DNA of 64,000 nucleotides from CAYPNP01 sp964412195 (GCA_964412195.1 CAYPNP010000002.1:372001-436000); one strand, 5' to 3'. Shown: positions 36,006 through 45,151, counted from the stretch's first letter. Program-made: numbers and translations. The notes: generated from the sequence alone by a model not told the origin.

Positions 36006-36718
36006 AGATCGACATCATCACCATCTTCCCCGGGCTGGTCGAGCCGATGCTGGAGTTCGGCATCCTGGGCAAGGCGCGCCGGGGCGGGCAGGTGGCGATC
36101 CGGGCTATCGACCTACGCGACTTCACCACGGACCGCCACCGCACCGTCGACGACCGCCCCTTCGGGGGAGGCGAGGGCATGGTGTTCAAGCCCGAGCCGC
36201 TCGCCGCGGCCATCCGGTCCCTGAAAACCGGCGCGCCCGGAGAGCGGGTCGTCTACCTCAGCCCGCAGGGCCGCCTGCTGACGCAGCAGCGGGTCCGCGG
36301 ACTGGCCGGCTGGGAACACCTGATCCTCATCTGCGGCCGCTACGAGGGGATCGACCAGCGGGTGATCGACCTGCTCGTTGACGAGCAGGTTTCGATCGGC
36401 GACTACGTCCTGAGCGGCGGGGAGCTGCCGGCGATGGTCCTGGTGGAAGCGGTCGCCCGGCTCGCCCCCGGCGTGGTCGGGCATCCGGACTCGATCCGGA
36501 ACGAGTCGTTCGAGGCGGACCTGCTGGACTGCCCGGTCTACACGCGGCCCGAGGTGTTTGAGGGGCTGGCGGTTCCCGAGGTCCTCATGTCCGGAAACCA
36601 CGAGCGCGTCCGCCGCTGGCGGGCCGAACAGGCGCTGGCGAACACCCGCCGGCACCGGCCGGAGTTGTTGGAAAAGCCATTATCAAGAAACGATATCGAG
36701 GAGAACAGTCATGAATGA
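36002..36718 (+). CDS. trmD: tRNA (guanine-N1)-methyltransferase TrmD
   Basis: This 238-residue SPOUT-fold enzyme methylates G37 of tRNAs with G at position 36, preventing frameshifting. The family motifs DDRPFGGGEGMV, ICGRYEGIDQRVID and IGDYVLSGGELPAM (deep trefoil knot) are all present. It overlaps rimM and rplS. Confidence 0.96.
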   Translation: MKIDIITIFPGLVEPMLEFGILGKARRGGQVAIRAIDLRDFTTDRHRTVDDRPFGGGEGMVFKPEPLAAAIRSLKTGAPGERVVYLSPQGRLLTQQRVRGLAGWEHLILICGRYEGIDQRVIDLLVDEQVSIGDYVLSGGELPAMVLVEAVARLAPGVVGHPDSIRNESFEADLLDCPVYTRPEVFEGLAVPEVLMSGNHERVRRWRAEQALANTRRHRPELLEKPLSRNDIEENSHE

Positions 36719-37052
36719 GATCGATTTCATCGAACAGGAAATCATCAAGCCGGATATTCCCAATTTCCGGATTGGGGACACCGTCCGGGTGCACGTGAAG
36801 ATCGTGGAAGGCGACAAGTACCGCATCCAGATTTTCGAGGGCCTCGTGATCGCCCGCAAGCACGGCGGGAGCCGCGAGACGTTCACCGTGCGGAAGATCT
36901 CCGCCGGCTACGGCGTGGAAAGGGTGTTTCCCCTGCACGCGCCGGTGATCGACAAAATCGAGGTCGTCCGTTCCGGAAAGGTCCGCCGGGCCAAGCTATA
37001 CTTCCTCCGCAACTTGCGGGGCAAGGCCGCCCGCCTCAAGGAAATCCGCTAG
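36711..37052 (+). CDS. rplS: 50S ribosomal protein L19
   Basis: This 113-residue protein matches L19, which lies at the subunit interface. The PNFRIGDTVRVHVKI and EGLVIARKHGG segments are characteristic. The ATG at 36711 overlaps the trmD stop by 8 nt and follows a GAGGAGA site; a longer frame upstream lies within trmD and is not used. A terminator closes the operon. Confidence 0.96.
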   Translation: MNEIDFIEQEIIKPDIPNFRIGDTVRVHVKIVEGDKYRIQIFEGLVIARKHGGSRETFTVRKISAGYGVERVFPLHAPVIDKIEVVRSGKVRRAKLYFLRNLRGKAARLKEIR

Positions 37053-37080
37053 TTCCTGCGGCCCCCACTCCAGACTCTCC

Positions 37081-37106
37081 AAACCCGGTTTCGGCCGGGT
37101 TTTTTC
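37081..37106 (+). terminator. Rho-independent terminator after rplS
   Basis: An 8-bp stem AAACCCGG / CCGGGTTT with a 6-nt loop is followed by a run of T, 28 nt after the rplS stop. Confidence 0.85.
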
Positions 37107-37139
37107 GTTTCAAAATTATTCTACCCACTCCGTTAAAAT

Positions 37140-37148
37140 TGCTATAAT
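37140..37148 (+). promoter_or_regulatory. Extended -10 promoter for rnhB
   Basis: TGCTATAAT is a perfect extended -10 element. No good -35 is seen at normal spacing (TTCTAC at 37119 is the best). The rnhB ATG at 37159 lies only 11 nt after the -10, implying a nearly leaderless transcript. Confidence 0.5.
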
Positions 37149-37158
37149 ATGAAAGTGT

Positions 37159-37815
37159 ATGGCGGAAGTGGTGCAGAAGGATCTTTTCGACAGGGAGTGG
37201 ACGATCCCGGCGGAGAAGGACTTCTTCGCTCGCGGCCTTCGACTCATCGCAGGGGTGGATGAGGTCGGTCGCGGGGCGCTGGCCGGACCAGTAGTCACGG
37301 CGGCGGTGATCCTGAACCCCGATGACCCGATCGCCGGGATCCGGGACTCCAAGCAGCTTTCTCCGTCACGGCGGGAAGCTCTGGATGGGGAGATCCGCAA
37401 GCGGGCCATCGCTTGGAGCATCGACTTCATCGGCAACGACGACGTGGACCGGATCAACGTCCTGGAGGCCACACGGGTGTCGATGGGCCGTGCCGTACGC
37501 CGGCTGTCGGTGGCTCCCCAGCTGGTCCTGACCGATGCGATGGAATTGGATCTCCTTGACATCCCTTTGGTTAGTCTGATAAAAGGGGACGCGAGATCCA
37601 ACTGTGTGGGTGCCGCTTCCATCATCGCCAAGGTGCACAGGGACCGCTGGATGTGCCGGGCGGCCCTCCTTTTCCCGGCCTATGAGTTTGAACGGCACAA
37701 GGGGTACGGCACGCGGCGCCACCTGGAGATCATCTCACGGCTGGGACCGTGTCCGTTGCACCGGCGGAGCTTCAAGCCACTGAGCGGGACGTCAGAAAAT
37801 GGTCGCCATCAATAA
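37159..37815 (+). CDS. rnhB: Ribonuclease HII
   Basis: This 218-residue enzyme cleaves RNA in RNA-DNA hybrids and removes misincorporated ribonucleotides. The catalytic DE pair D34-E35 is in AGVDEVGRGALAGPV, other acidic residues are in LVLTDAMELD, and the family tail FERHKGYGTRRH is present. It overlaps the following TPR gene by 17 nt. No clear Shine-Dalgarno site is seen upstream, in line with a near-leaderless message. Confidence 0.93.
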   Translation: MAEVVQKDLFDREWTIPAEKDFFARGLRLIAGVDEVGRGALAGPVVTAAVILNPDDPIAGIRDSKQLSPSRREALDGEIRKRAIAWSIDFIGNDDVDRINVLEATRVSMGRAVRRLSVAPQLVLTDAMELDLLDIPLVSLIKGDARSNCVGAASIIAKVHRDRWMCRAALLFPAYEFERHKGYGTRRHLEIISRLGPCPLHRRSFKPLSGTSENGRHQ

Positions 37816-40800
37816 GGAAAAACTTCTCAAGAACGCCCAGAAGTTCGTCGCCCAGGGCAAGCTGGAGAACGCTATCAAGGAGTACGAGAAGATCCTGGAG
37901 GGCGAGCCGCACGACACGTCCATCTTGAACACCATCGGCGACCTGAACCTCCACCTCAGCCGGACGCAGACGGCCATCAGCTACTTCCGGCGGGCCGCGC
38001 AGAAATTCATCGACGACGGATTCTACGGCCGGGGCGTGGCGCTCTACCGCAAGATCGTGCTGGCCGACACCAAGAACCTCGAGAACGTGGAGATCCTCGC
38101 CGACCTCTTCATCAAGGAAGGCGTCGTTTCCGAGGCCAAAAAGCACTACGCCGAGATCGGGCGGGCCTATCTCAGCCAGAACAACTTCACCAAGGCTTAC
38201 CACATCTTCAAGAAACTGGCCGACCTGACCCAGGACGACCCCAACATCCACCTGAAACTCGCCGAACTGAGCATCAAGATGGAGATGCTGGAGAACGCGC
38301 GGGAATCCTACCTGAACGCCGCGTTGATCTGCAGCCGCAAGGGGCTGTTCCAGCAGGGCATGAACGCCATCAAGATGGCCCTGGAGATCGATCCCTTCCA
38401 CATGGGATCGCTCAAGATCCTGTTCAAGATCTCCCTGGAACTGCGGGACTACAAGCTCCTCACCGAATACCTGCAGAAGGGGCTGAAGCAATCCCCCGGC
38501 AACCGGGAACTCCTCGAGATGCTCGGCCAATGCCAGATGTTCCAGGGGAACATCCGGGATTCCTACACCACCTTCGACACGATTTTCAAGGAGGATGAGA
38601 GCAAGTATTTCCTCCTGTTCGATCTGGCGGAATCGGCGTTCAAGCTCGGCGAGTTCAAGGTCGCCGTCGAGGCGATCGGCCGGGTCCAGCCCATCCTCAT
38701 GGCCCGAAAGGAAAACGTCAAGCTGATCGAGTTCCTGAAGGCGGTGGTGGACAAGGATCCGACCAACACCGACGCGCTCCAGAGCCTGTCCGAGGCCTAC
38801 ATCCACGTCAACGACAACTTCAACTACGTCAGCACGCTGGACAAGCTGATCGAGTGCCTGATGCGCGAACGCAACTTCGCGCGGGCCCTGGAAGTCCTGG
38901 AAAAGATCCTGTCCATGGACCCGGGCAACGAGAAGTACCGGAAATACCACCGCGACGCGTTCGAAAGGGTCTACCCCAACGAGACCTACATCCCCTTTGG
39001 GACCGCCGCGGAGGATGCGGAGGAGGCGGAGGCCAGCTCGATCTTCGAGTTCGACACCACGGAGCTGTCCTCCGGCAAGGCCTTCTCCACCATGAAGGAA
39101 TCGGACGCCGCGCTGGAGATCGAGCTCTTCCTCAGCTACGGGCTGAAGGACAAGGCCAAGAACCGGCTGCAGGAAAAGATCAAGGAGGACCCCAACGACG
39201 TGATCTTCCGCGAGAAGCTGAAGAACATCTACAAGGAAGAGGGGAGCCTCAAGCAGGCCGCGGATATCTGTTTCGAGATGGTCAACATCCTCACCCTCAA
39301 GGGGGAGCATGAGCGGGCGGCCGCGTTCCTCGAGGAAGGCCGGGGGCTGGACCCGTCCCGGAGCGACATTTCCATCCCGACGGGCTACCTTGACAAGGGG
39401 ATATCCTTCCCCGAAGAGTTGGACACGTCCAACACCGGCTTCGAACTGCTCGAGATCGAGGACGAATCGATCGACCTGACGAACGATCTCTCCGAGATCC
39501 TGGTCGGCCACGTGGACGAGGAGCCCGCCCCGCCCCCCAAGGCGGCCACTCCGCCGCCGACGCCGGTGAAGGCGATTCCCGTCGGGCCGGCCAAGGAAAA
39601 ATCCCCGCCCGCCCCCGTGCAGGCCGCTCCGGTCGAACCGCCGCCGAAGGAGAAAGTGCCGCCGGCGCCCAAAAAACCGGCCGCCGCCAAGGCCGCCCCG
39701 CCTCCCCAGGCAGCCCCGTCCTTTGAAGAGCCGACCCCGAAGTATGCCCCTAGCGCCGACATCGACACCGACGTCAGCCAGCGGCTGGAGGAGACTCTGA
39801 AATCGCTGCAGGACCTGGGCATTTTTTCGCCCATCCTGATGCACGAGAAGCCCGCGGAGGAAGCGCCGCAGGAACCGGAGATCCTGCTGACCCCCGAGTC
39901 TCTGATCTCGCATCCCGACACTGCCCTGCCGGAGCCCGAGATCGAGGAACCGGCCCCAAAGGCCGCGACTCCCCCGCCTCCGGAGGTGGTCACCACCCCC
40001 GCGGCCATGGACAAGATCCTCGAAAACGCCCTGCGGGAAATCGATTTTTACATCAAGCTCGGTTTCAACGACAACGCGCGGGAGGAGCTGAGCAAGCTCC
40101 AGGCGAACTATCCGGACCATCCGGAGATCGTCTCCCGCCTCCAGTCCCTGGCGCCGAAAGCGGCGCCGCCGGCCCCGGCCGAGCCGGAAATCCACGAGGA
40201 AGAGGCCTTCCCTCCGCCGAAGATCGAGATCCAGGAGATATCGCGGTTGAAGGACATTCCGGAAGAGGCCGCCTCCACGACGGGCCCGATGGTCGAGGAG
40301 ATTGCCGCCGAGGACGTCAACATCGACCTCTTCAGCATGATCTCGGTGGATTCGGTCAAGGAGGAGACGGAGCGGCCTAGCAGCAGTTACGAGGCCCGCA
40401 AGAACCTGCCCGTCATCGACCAGCCGCCGCCGGAGCCCGAAAAACCCGCAGCTGCGCCGCCGGAAGCCCAACCGGCGGGCATCTTCGGAGACCTCGAGGC
40501 GGACGAAGTCCTGGGCAACTCGCTCCTGTTCGGTGAGGAGAAGACCTCCACCCAGCTGGGCGGGAACGGCCTTTTCCTGCCGAAGGAGGCCGAGGAGCCG
40601 GAGCACGCGGCCGGGGGCCCCAAGGGCAAGAATCTCTCCGCCATGCAGAACATCTTCGCCGACATCGTCGAAGAGGCCAACAAGGTCTTCATCAGCGACC
40701 AGGAGGGCGAGGCGGATTTCGACACCCACTACAACCTGGGGATCGCCTACAAGGAGATGAGCCTGCTGGACGATGCCATTTCCGAGTTCCAGAAGTCATA

Positions 40801-41101
40801 CAACTTCATCAAGGATCAGCCGACCTCCTCCCAGTTCATCCAGGCCTGTCACATGCTCAGCCTGTGCTTCTTCGAGAAGGCCCTGTACAAGTCATCGATC
40901 AAGTGGTGCGAACGCGGCCTCAACAGCAAGGGCCATGAGGACCACGAGTACCAGGCGCTGCGGTACGACATGGCCCGCGCCTACGAGATGATGAACGAAC
41001 ACAAGCAGGCCCTGGATGTCTACTCGGAGATCTATGCCGAGGACATCAACTACCGGGACGTGTCGGAGAAGATGGACGAGATCCGGAAAAAACTGACATA
41101 G
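37799..41101 (+). CDS. Very large TPR-repeat protein with proline-rich linker
   Basis: This 1100-residue protein has a helical TPR region at about 1-400 and further TPR-like segments to about 535. A low-complexity Pro/Ala/Glu/Lys-rich linker (about 575-650, with more up to 780) follows, then a short helical segment, a second Pro-rich stretch and a final TPR block (about 960-1095). There is no signal peptide or membrane helix, so it is cytoplasmic. Its ATG lies inside rnhB. Repeats suggest a scaffold that assembles a multi-protein complex, but I do not recognise the family and give no function. Confidence 0.75.
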   Translation: MVAINKEKLLKNAQKFVAQGKLENAIKEYEKILEGEPHDTSILNTIGDLNLHLSRTQTAISYFRRAAQKFIDDGFYGRGVALYRKIVLADTKNLENVEILADLFIKEGVVSEAKKHYAEIGRAYLSQNNFTKAYHIFKKLADLTQDDPNIHLKLAELSIKMEMLENARESYLNAALICSRKGLFQQGMNAIKMALEIDPFHMGSLKILFKISLELRDYKLLTEYLQKGLKQSPGNRELLEMLGQCQMFQGNIRDSYTTFDTIFKEDESKYFLLFDLAESAFKLGEFKVAVEAIGRVQPILMARKENVKLIEFLKAVVDKDPTNTDALQSLSEAYIHVNDNFNYVSTLDKLIECLMRERNFARALEVLEKILSMDPGNEKYRKYHRDAFERVYPNETYIPFGTAAEDAEEAEASSIFEFDTTELSSGKAFSTMKESDAALEIELFLSYGLKDKAKNRLQEKIKEDPNDVIFREKLKNIYKEEGSLKQAADICFEMVNILTLKGEHERAAAFLEEGRGLDPSRSDISIPTGYLDKGISFPEELDTSNTGFELLEIEDESIDLTNDLSEILVGHVDEEPAPPPKAATPPPTPVKAIPVGPAKEKSPPAPVQAAPVEPPPKEKVPPAPKKPAAAKAAPPPQAAPSFEEPTPKYAPSADIDTDVSQRLEETLKSLQDLGIFSPILMHEKPAEEAPQEPEILLTPESLISHPDTALPEPEIEEPAPKAATPPPPEVVTTPAAMDKILENALREIDFYIKLGFNDNAREELSKLQANYPDHPEIVSRLQSLAPKAAPPAPAEPEIHEEEAFPPPKIEIQEISRLKDIPEEAASTTGPMVEEIAAEDVNIDLFSMISVDSVKEETERPSSSYEARKNLPVIDQPPPEPEKPAAAPPEAQPAGIFGDLEADEVLGNSLLFGEEKTSTQLGGNGLFLPKEAEEPEHAAGGPKGKNLSAMQNIFADIVEEANKVFISDQEGEADFDTHYNLGIAYKEMSLLDDAISEFQKSYNFIKDQPTSSQFIQACHMLSLCFFEKALYKSSIKWCERGLNSKGHEDHEYQALRYDMARAYEMMNEHKQALDVYSEIYAEDINYRDVSEKMDEIRKKLT

Positions 41102-41111
41102 AAGCCCCGCC

Positions 41112-41390
41112 ATGCCTGCCTCCCCCAAATCCCCTTCTCTTCTCGTCAAGTACACCCTGGTGGTGTACGTGATCTTCTGCTTTTACGTGGGGAGCGCGTT
41201 GGTGGCCATGCCCTGGATTTCCTGGATTTGGGAAAACAATTACTTCCTCTTCCGGTTCCCATATGCCAAAGCCCTGGTCCTCAGCCCATTCTTTCGGGGC
41301 GCGGTGTCGGGCTTGGGCATCCTGACCATCCTCATCGGGATCGAGGAAATCCTCGTCTATCGTCGATGGAAGCGGGGGCACCCCGGGTAG
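41112..41390 (+). CDS. Small two-helix membrane protein, hypothetical
   Basis: This 92-residue protein has two hydrophobic helices (about 13-35 and 60-80) separated by an aromatic-rich loop. No family is recognised. It starts 10 nt after the TPR gene, and shared transcription suggests it may anchor or accompany that protein. Its codon use resembles the neighbours. Confidence 0.6.
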   Translation: MPASPKSPSLLVKYTLVVYVIFCFYVGSALVAMPWISWIWENNYFLFRFPYAKALVLSPFFRGAVSGLGILTILIGIEEILVYRRWKRGHPG

Positions 41391-41401
41391 ACGGTCCGCC
41401 C

Positions 41402-41424
41402 GGGACAGGTCCCCACTTTTCCGA
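41402..41424 (+). repeat. Possible solitary REP-like element
   Basis: GGGACAGGTCCCC followed by ACTTTTCCGA resembles short dispersed elements near REP-associated transposases in other genomes. Only one copy is seen here, so the call rests on memory of such motifs and is weak. Confidence 0.25.
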
Positions 41425-41478
41425 ACGGACGGCCGGACAGGCGGACCTGCCTTCTTTCGGAAATCAATTCTTGCCAAG

Positions 41479-42789
41479 GTGATGCACATGTCGACCATTC
41501 TGAAACAGATCCAGACCGGGAACGCGCCCGGATTCCTGAAGGAGATCGCCGCCCGCGAGGGCCGCGACCCGTCGTTCCTGCTCGCGGGGCTCCAGGCCGG
41601 CCGGATCGTCGTTCCGCAGAACAACGGGAAGACCCTCCGGAAGCCGGTAGCCATCGGAGAGGGGCTCCTGACCAAGATCAACGCCAACTTTGGCACCTCG
41701 CCCGACCACGACAGCATCGAGGAGGAGTTGGAAAAGCTCCGGGTGGCCGTTCTCTGCGGATCCGACACGGTGATGGACCTCAGCACGGGGGCCCGCATCG
41801 TTGAGACCCGTCAGCGCATCATCGACGCGTCCGACGTGCCGGTCGGGACCGTGCCGATGTACGAGGCGGCGGTCCGGAGCCGGGACAAGTATAAGGCTTT
41901 CGTGCACATGACCACGGACAACCTCTTCGACGTGATCGACGGCCATGGGCGGGACGGGGTGGATTTCATCACCGTCCACTGCGGGGCCACCCGGGGCGTG
42001 GTGGAACTCCTCGAACGACAGGGGCGGATCATGGACATCGTCAGCCGCGGAGGGGCGCTCCTGGTGGAGTGGATGATCTACCACGACCGGGAGAATCCGC
42101 TCTACGAGCATTTCGACCGACTGCTGGAGATCGCCCTCCGCTGGGACATGACCCTCTCGCTGGGCGACGGCCTGCGGCCGGGTTGCCTCGCGGACGCCTC
42201 CGACCGTCCCCAGATCGGCGAACTGCTGGTCCTGGGGGAACTGACCCGCCGGGCCCGGGAAGCCGGGGTGCAGGTCATGATCGAGGGGCCCGGCCACGTC
42301 CCCCTGCACAAAATCCACGAAAACGTGCGGATCCAGAAGTCGCTCTGCGAAGGGGCGCCCTTCTACGTGCTGGGGCCGCTGGTGACCGACATCGCACCGG
42401 GCTACGACCACATCACCGGCGCCATCGGCGGTGCCGTGGCCGCCATGTACGGCGCCGACTTCCTGTGCTACGTGACGCCCGCCGAGCACCTCCGGCTGCC
42501 CACCGTGGAGGATGTGCGGCAGGGGGTGATCGCCTCCAAGATCGCCGCCCACGCCGCAGACATCGCCAAGGGAGTCCCCGGAGCGATGGAACCCGACATC
42601 GCCCTCAGCAAGGCGCGGAAAAGCCTGGACTGGGACGGGCAGTTCGAGCACGCCCTCGACCCCGAGCTGGCCGCGCGGATGCGGAAGGAGCGGCCGCCGG
42701 CCCAAAAGGAAGTCTGCACGATGTGCGGGGAGTTCTGCGCCATCAAGGCAAGCACGGAGGCCTACCGGCTCCTTCGGGGCAAGAAATAG
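41479..42789 (+). CDS. thiC: ThiC-family radical SAM enzyme (HMP-phosphate synthase or 5-hydroxybenzimidazole synthase)
   Basis: This 436-residue protein is clearly of the ThiC family, which rearranges aminoimidazole ribotide by radical SAM chemistry: NANFGTS, IEGPGHVP, GPLVTDIAPGYDHITGAIG and a C-terminal cluster motif. That motif reads C-x2-C-x3-C (CTMCGEFC), one residue shorter than the C-x2-C-x4-C of long ThiC proteins. Short-form ThiC and the anaerobic paralog BzaF, which makes the B12 lower ligand precursor, are hard to separate by eye. No THI-box riboswitch is seen upstream and no thiamine genes are adjacent, so BzaF remains possible. Confidence 0.85.
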   Translation: MMHMSTILKQIQTGNAPGFLKEIAAREGRDPSFLLAGLQAGRIVVPQNNGKTLRKPVAIGEGLLTKINANFGTSPDHDSIEEELEKLRVAVLCGSDTVMDLSTGARIVETRQRIIDASDVPVGTVPMYEAAVRSRDKYKAFVHMTTDNLFDVIDGHGRDGVDFITVHCGATRGVVELLERQGRIMDIVSRGGALLVEWMIYHDRENPLYEHFDRLLEIALRWDMTLSLGDGLRPGCLADASDRPQIGELLVLGELTRRAREAGVQVMIEGPGHVPLHKIHENVRIQKSLCEGAPFYVLGPLVTDIAPGYDHITGAIGGAVAAMYGADFLCYVTPAEHLRLPTVEDVRQGVIASKIAAHAADIAKGVPGAMEPDIALSKARKSLDWDGQFEHALDPELAARMRKERPPAQKEVCTMCGEFCAIKASTEAYRLLRGKK

Positions 42790-42798
42790 CCGGATCCG

Positions 42799-43542
42799 CT
42801 ACCGGGCGGGAACCAACTCGAGAATGTAGACGGAGCAGCCCTTGTCCTTGTCCAGGATGCGGATGCGCACCGCCCCGGGTGAAGGCCCCGGCGGCAACAG
42901 CGACGCTTCCCCCCGGCCCCGCAAAACCCGCAGTTCGTAGCGTTCCTCGGGGAAGACCGGCCGGCCGGCCGGAAAATCATACTTGAGCGACAGGACCCCG
43001 TGGCCGCCGAGAGGCCGAGGAGTCACCTGCCGCCCGGAAATCTCGATCACCGCTTCGTCATCCACTTCGGCATAGAGGGACAGGATCACCCGGTCGGGCA
43101 CCCGGGAGTGGTCCCGGTACGCTGAAAACCGGTAGAAGCCCGCCCCCCCGAGGTGCTGGTCATCCACGCGCACCACCAGCATGTAGGCGTTGAACTCGTC
43201 CCCCTGCCGGATGATCTCAATATTCCCCCGCCCCTGCTCTTTTCGGATCCACACGGGGAAGGCGGTCGGATCGATCGGCCGGAATGACTGGAATTTCATC
43301 TGTCGCACCGGGCGGAGGGCCTCATGTTCCAGCAGGCACTCGCGGCCCCGGAATTTCAGGGTGTCCCGCCCGTCGACCATGCCCTCCCAGCGGAAGAGGA
43401 GCTCCGCTGCCGCCGATCCCGGAGGGGAGTTCCCGGCGGCAGGGTTCTCCGGCGGCGCCGGGCCGCGGCAAGCGGCCCCCGCCGCCAGCAGCAACCAAGG
43501 CAGCGTCTTCCAGAGAATGTGACGGGTCCGGTCCCGCGGCAT
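42799..43542 (-). CDS. Putative lipoprotein, hypothetical
   Basis: This 247-residue protein begins with a basic stretch and hydrophobic helix ending in a lipobox-like LLAAGAAC (about 17-24), followed by a Pro/Ala-rich linker and a beta-rich domain. I use the ATG at 43542 because the signal sequence starts there; the frame extends upstream without family support. Function is unknown. It is probably processed by LspA and sorted by LolA. Confidence 0.65.
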   Translation of the reverse strand: MPRDRTRHILWKTLPWLLLAAGAACRGPAPPENPAAGNSPPGSAAAELLFRWEGMVDGRDTLKFRGRECLLEHEALRPVRQMKFQSFRPIDPTAFPVWIRKEQGRGNIEIIRQGDEFNAYMLVVRVDDQHLGGAGFYRFSAYRDHSRVPDRVILSLYAEVDDEAVIEISGRQVTPRPLGGHGVLSLKYDFPAGRPVFPEERYELRVLRGRGEASLLPPGPSPGAVRIRILDKDKGCSVYILELVPAR

Positions 43543-43577
43543 GATCGACTCCCAGGCGGTGACGGCGGCAGCCCGAT

Positions 43578-43781
43578 TCAGTACACCAGGTTCCGGATCG
43601 CCGTGTAGTACAGCCGGATCTCCTTCCCCGCCGGATCCCGCAGCACGAACTGCGGGCCGTTGGTCGACCGGCTGACCTCCACAAACTCCCCCCGGAACCG
43701 GCGCCCGTCGACGTGGTCCACTTCCACAAAACGCACCTGCCCCTGGAGGACCGGCTCCAACTTGGCCACCCACTCCAGCAT
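43578..43781 (-). CDS. Small hypothetical protein
   Basis: This 67-residue ORF encodes a small, beta-rich polypeptide with alternating hydrophobic and charged residues (VRFVEVDHVDGRRFRGEFV). It lies 35 nt upstream of the lipoprotein gene on the same strand. Its regular pattern suggests a real domain, perhaps an SH3- or Sm-like barrel, but no family is recognised. Confidence 0.5.
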   Translation of the reverse strand: MLEWVAKLEPVLQGQVRFVEVDHVDGRRFRGEFVEVSRSTNGPQFVLRDPAGKEIRLYYTAIRNLVY

Positions 43782-43902
43782 CGGCCACCTCGAAGATGGA
43801 ACTCGGCGGGACGAACGCTCACCTGGCCCGCCGGCTGTGTCTCATGGTATCGGAGCGACCCGGCAAAAGCAAGCGACCCCTCCGCTCCGCCGTCGACCGG
43901 GA

Positions 43903-44934
43903 TCACTGGATCCGTCGGTACAAGCCGAGCATCCGCTCCGCAACCCGGGCCCAGGAGAACTGCTCGGCTTTCGCCCGCGCCGCGTCGCCCATCCGGCGGA
44001 GTAGGTCGCGGTTCTCGTCCGCCTGGATGAGCGCGTCCACCAGGGCATCGGCGTCATGAAGGCGCACCATGCGGCCGCACGAATCGTCCACGTAATCCCG
44101 GATGGAGCCGACCTCGGAGGTGAACACGGGCAGCCCGCAGGCCATGGATTCCAGCACGGCGTTGTTGGCGGTGCAGTCGTTGAGGGGCATCAGCAGGAGG
44201 TGGGCTTTCCGGTACAGTTCCAGAAGCTGCCCGTCGGGGACGCCGCTGTACAGGTGTACGTTGCGCAGGCCCTCGTAGTGCTTCAGGCACCAGTCGAAGG
44301 CGACGATGTGGAACTCGACCTTGCGCGCCCGGAACTCGCCGAACGTGGCGATGACCTTCCGGATGGCGTCGACGTCCCTCAGCCACCACCCCACCACGAT
44401 GCAGCGCAGGGGGCCGTCCCAGTCCTTCTGCCCGGATGGCGTGAAGAATTCGGTATCGATCCCGTGGGGCACGAGGTAGACGTTGTCCCGGCCGGTGAGG
44501 CTCCGGAAGAAATCCAGCTGGCTGCTGCCCACCGCGACGATGGCGTCGGCCCGGGCGATGCACGCCGGCCGGGCGATGGCGCGTGGGAACACGTCGGGAG
44601 GCTGGTGGAAGGTCGCCACGATCCGGTTGCGGCGCCGGAAGGGCACCACCCCGATGTTCCGGTACATGTTCTCCCCGTACAGGAAGTGGAAGGTGGTGCC
44701 GTTCACCAGGTTGAGGCGGGCCATCAGCTCGGTTTCCACGCAGAAGTACTCGAAACTGTACCACTCGGGATCGATGAGGCGGTTCCAGCGGAAAAGGCGC
44801 GGGTCCCGGCGGTAGAGGAAATGGAAGATCTTGCCCGGACGGTAGTGGGTGGCGGACATGTGGCGGGTGAGCTGGTCGTAGCCGGAATGGCCGGAGTGGT
44901 GGTCGATCCGTTTGAAGATGTGCAGGATTTTCAT
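43903..44934 (-). CDS. GT4-type glycosyltransferase
   Basis: This 343-residue GT-B enzyme shows the N-terminal nucleotide-fold start KILHIFKRIDHHSGHSGYD, the central VPHGIDTEFF segment and the C-terminal sugar-nucleotide site NAVLESMACGLPVFTSEVGSI with the E-x7-E pattern. It would add a sugar to a lipid or glycan acceptor in the cytoplasm. It is transcribed alone, divergent from the TonB-dependent receptor, and is not linked to an obvious polysaccharide cluster. Confidence 0.85.
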   Translation of the reverse strand: MKILHIFKRIDHHSGHSGYDQLTRHMSATHYRPGKIFHFLYRRDPRLFRWNRLIDPEWYSFEYFCVETELMARLNLVNGTTFHFLYGENMYRNIGVVPFRRRNRIVATFHQPPDVFPRAIARPACIARADAIVAVGSSQLDFFRSLTGRDNVYLVPHGIDTEFFTPSGQKDWDGPLRCIVVGWWLRDVDAIRKVIATFGEFRARKVEFHIVAFDWCLKHYEGLRNVHLYSGVPDGQLLELYRKAHLLLMPLNDCTANNAVLESMACGLPVFTSEVGSIRDYVDDSCGRMVRLHDADALVDALIQADENRDLLRRMGDAARAKAEQFSWARVAERMLGLYRRIQ

Positions 44935-45025
44935 GCGGCCCGGGTGTCCTTTCAGCCGTTCCGGGAAAATCGATCGCCCCTGGCGGCCGGTCCCGCCGGC
45001 ATGATCCGGAGGGACCGGCGGGCGC

Positions 45026-45054
45026 GTGAAATTCCCGCGGAGCGATAGTATAAT
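45026..45054 (+). promoter_or_regulatory. Promoter of the TonB-dependent receptor gene
   Basis: A perfect TATAAT -10 has GTGAAA 17 nt upstream. The 5' leader of about 90 nt before the ATG at 45152 is too short and lacks motifs for a cobalamin riboswitch. Confidence 0.5.
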
Positions 45055-45151
45055 GGCCCGCCCGACGGGGTGTCAACCGGATCCGGGCCGGTGGGGGCCG
45101 CCAGGTGGCGCCTCCGGACTCTCCCGCGCCGATCCCATCCGTGGAGTGGAA

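Noticed and set aside
37772..40729. A 985-codon open frame on the minus strand of the large TPR gene
   Set aside because: It is a shadow of the plus-strand TPR gene, which shows clear repeat periodicity; the minus translation resembles no family.
41391..41478. Possible TPP riboswitch before the ThiC-family gene
   Set aside because: The gap is under 90 nt and lacks the CTGAGA and related conserved elements.
45055..45151. Possible cobalamin riboswitch before the BtuB-like receptor
   Set aside because: The leader is only about 90 nt and I see no B12-box motif, so no support.
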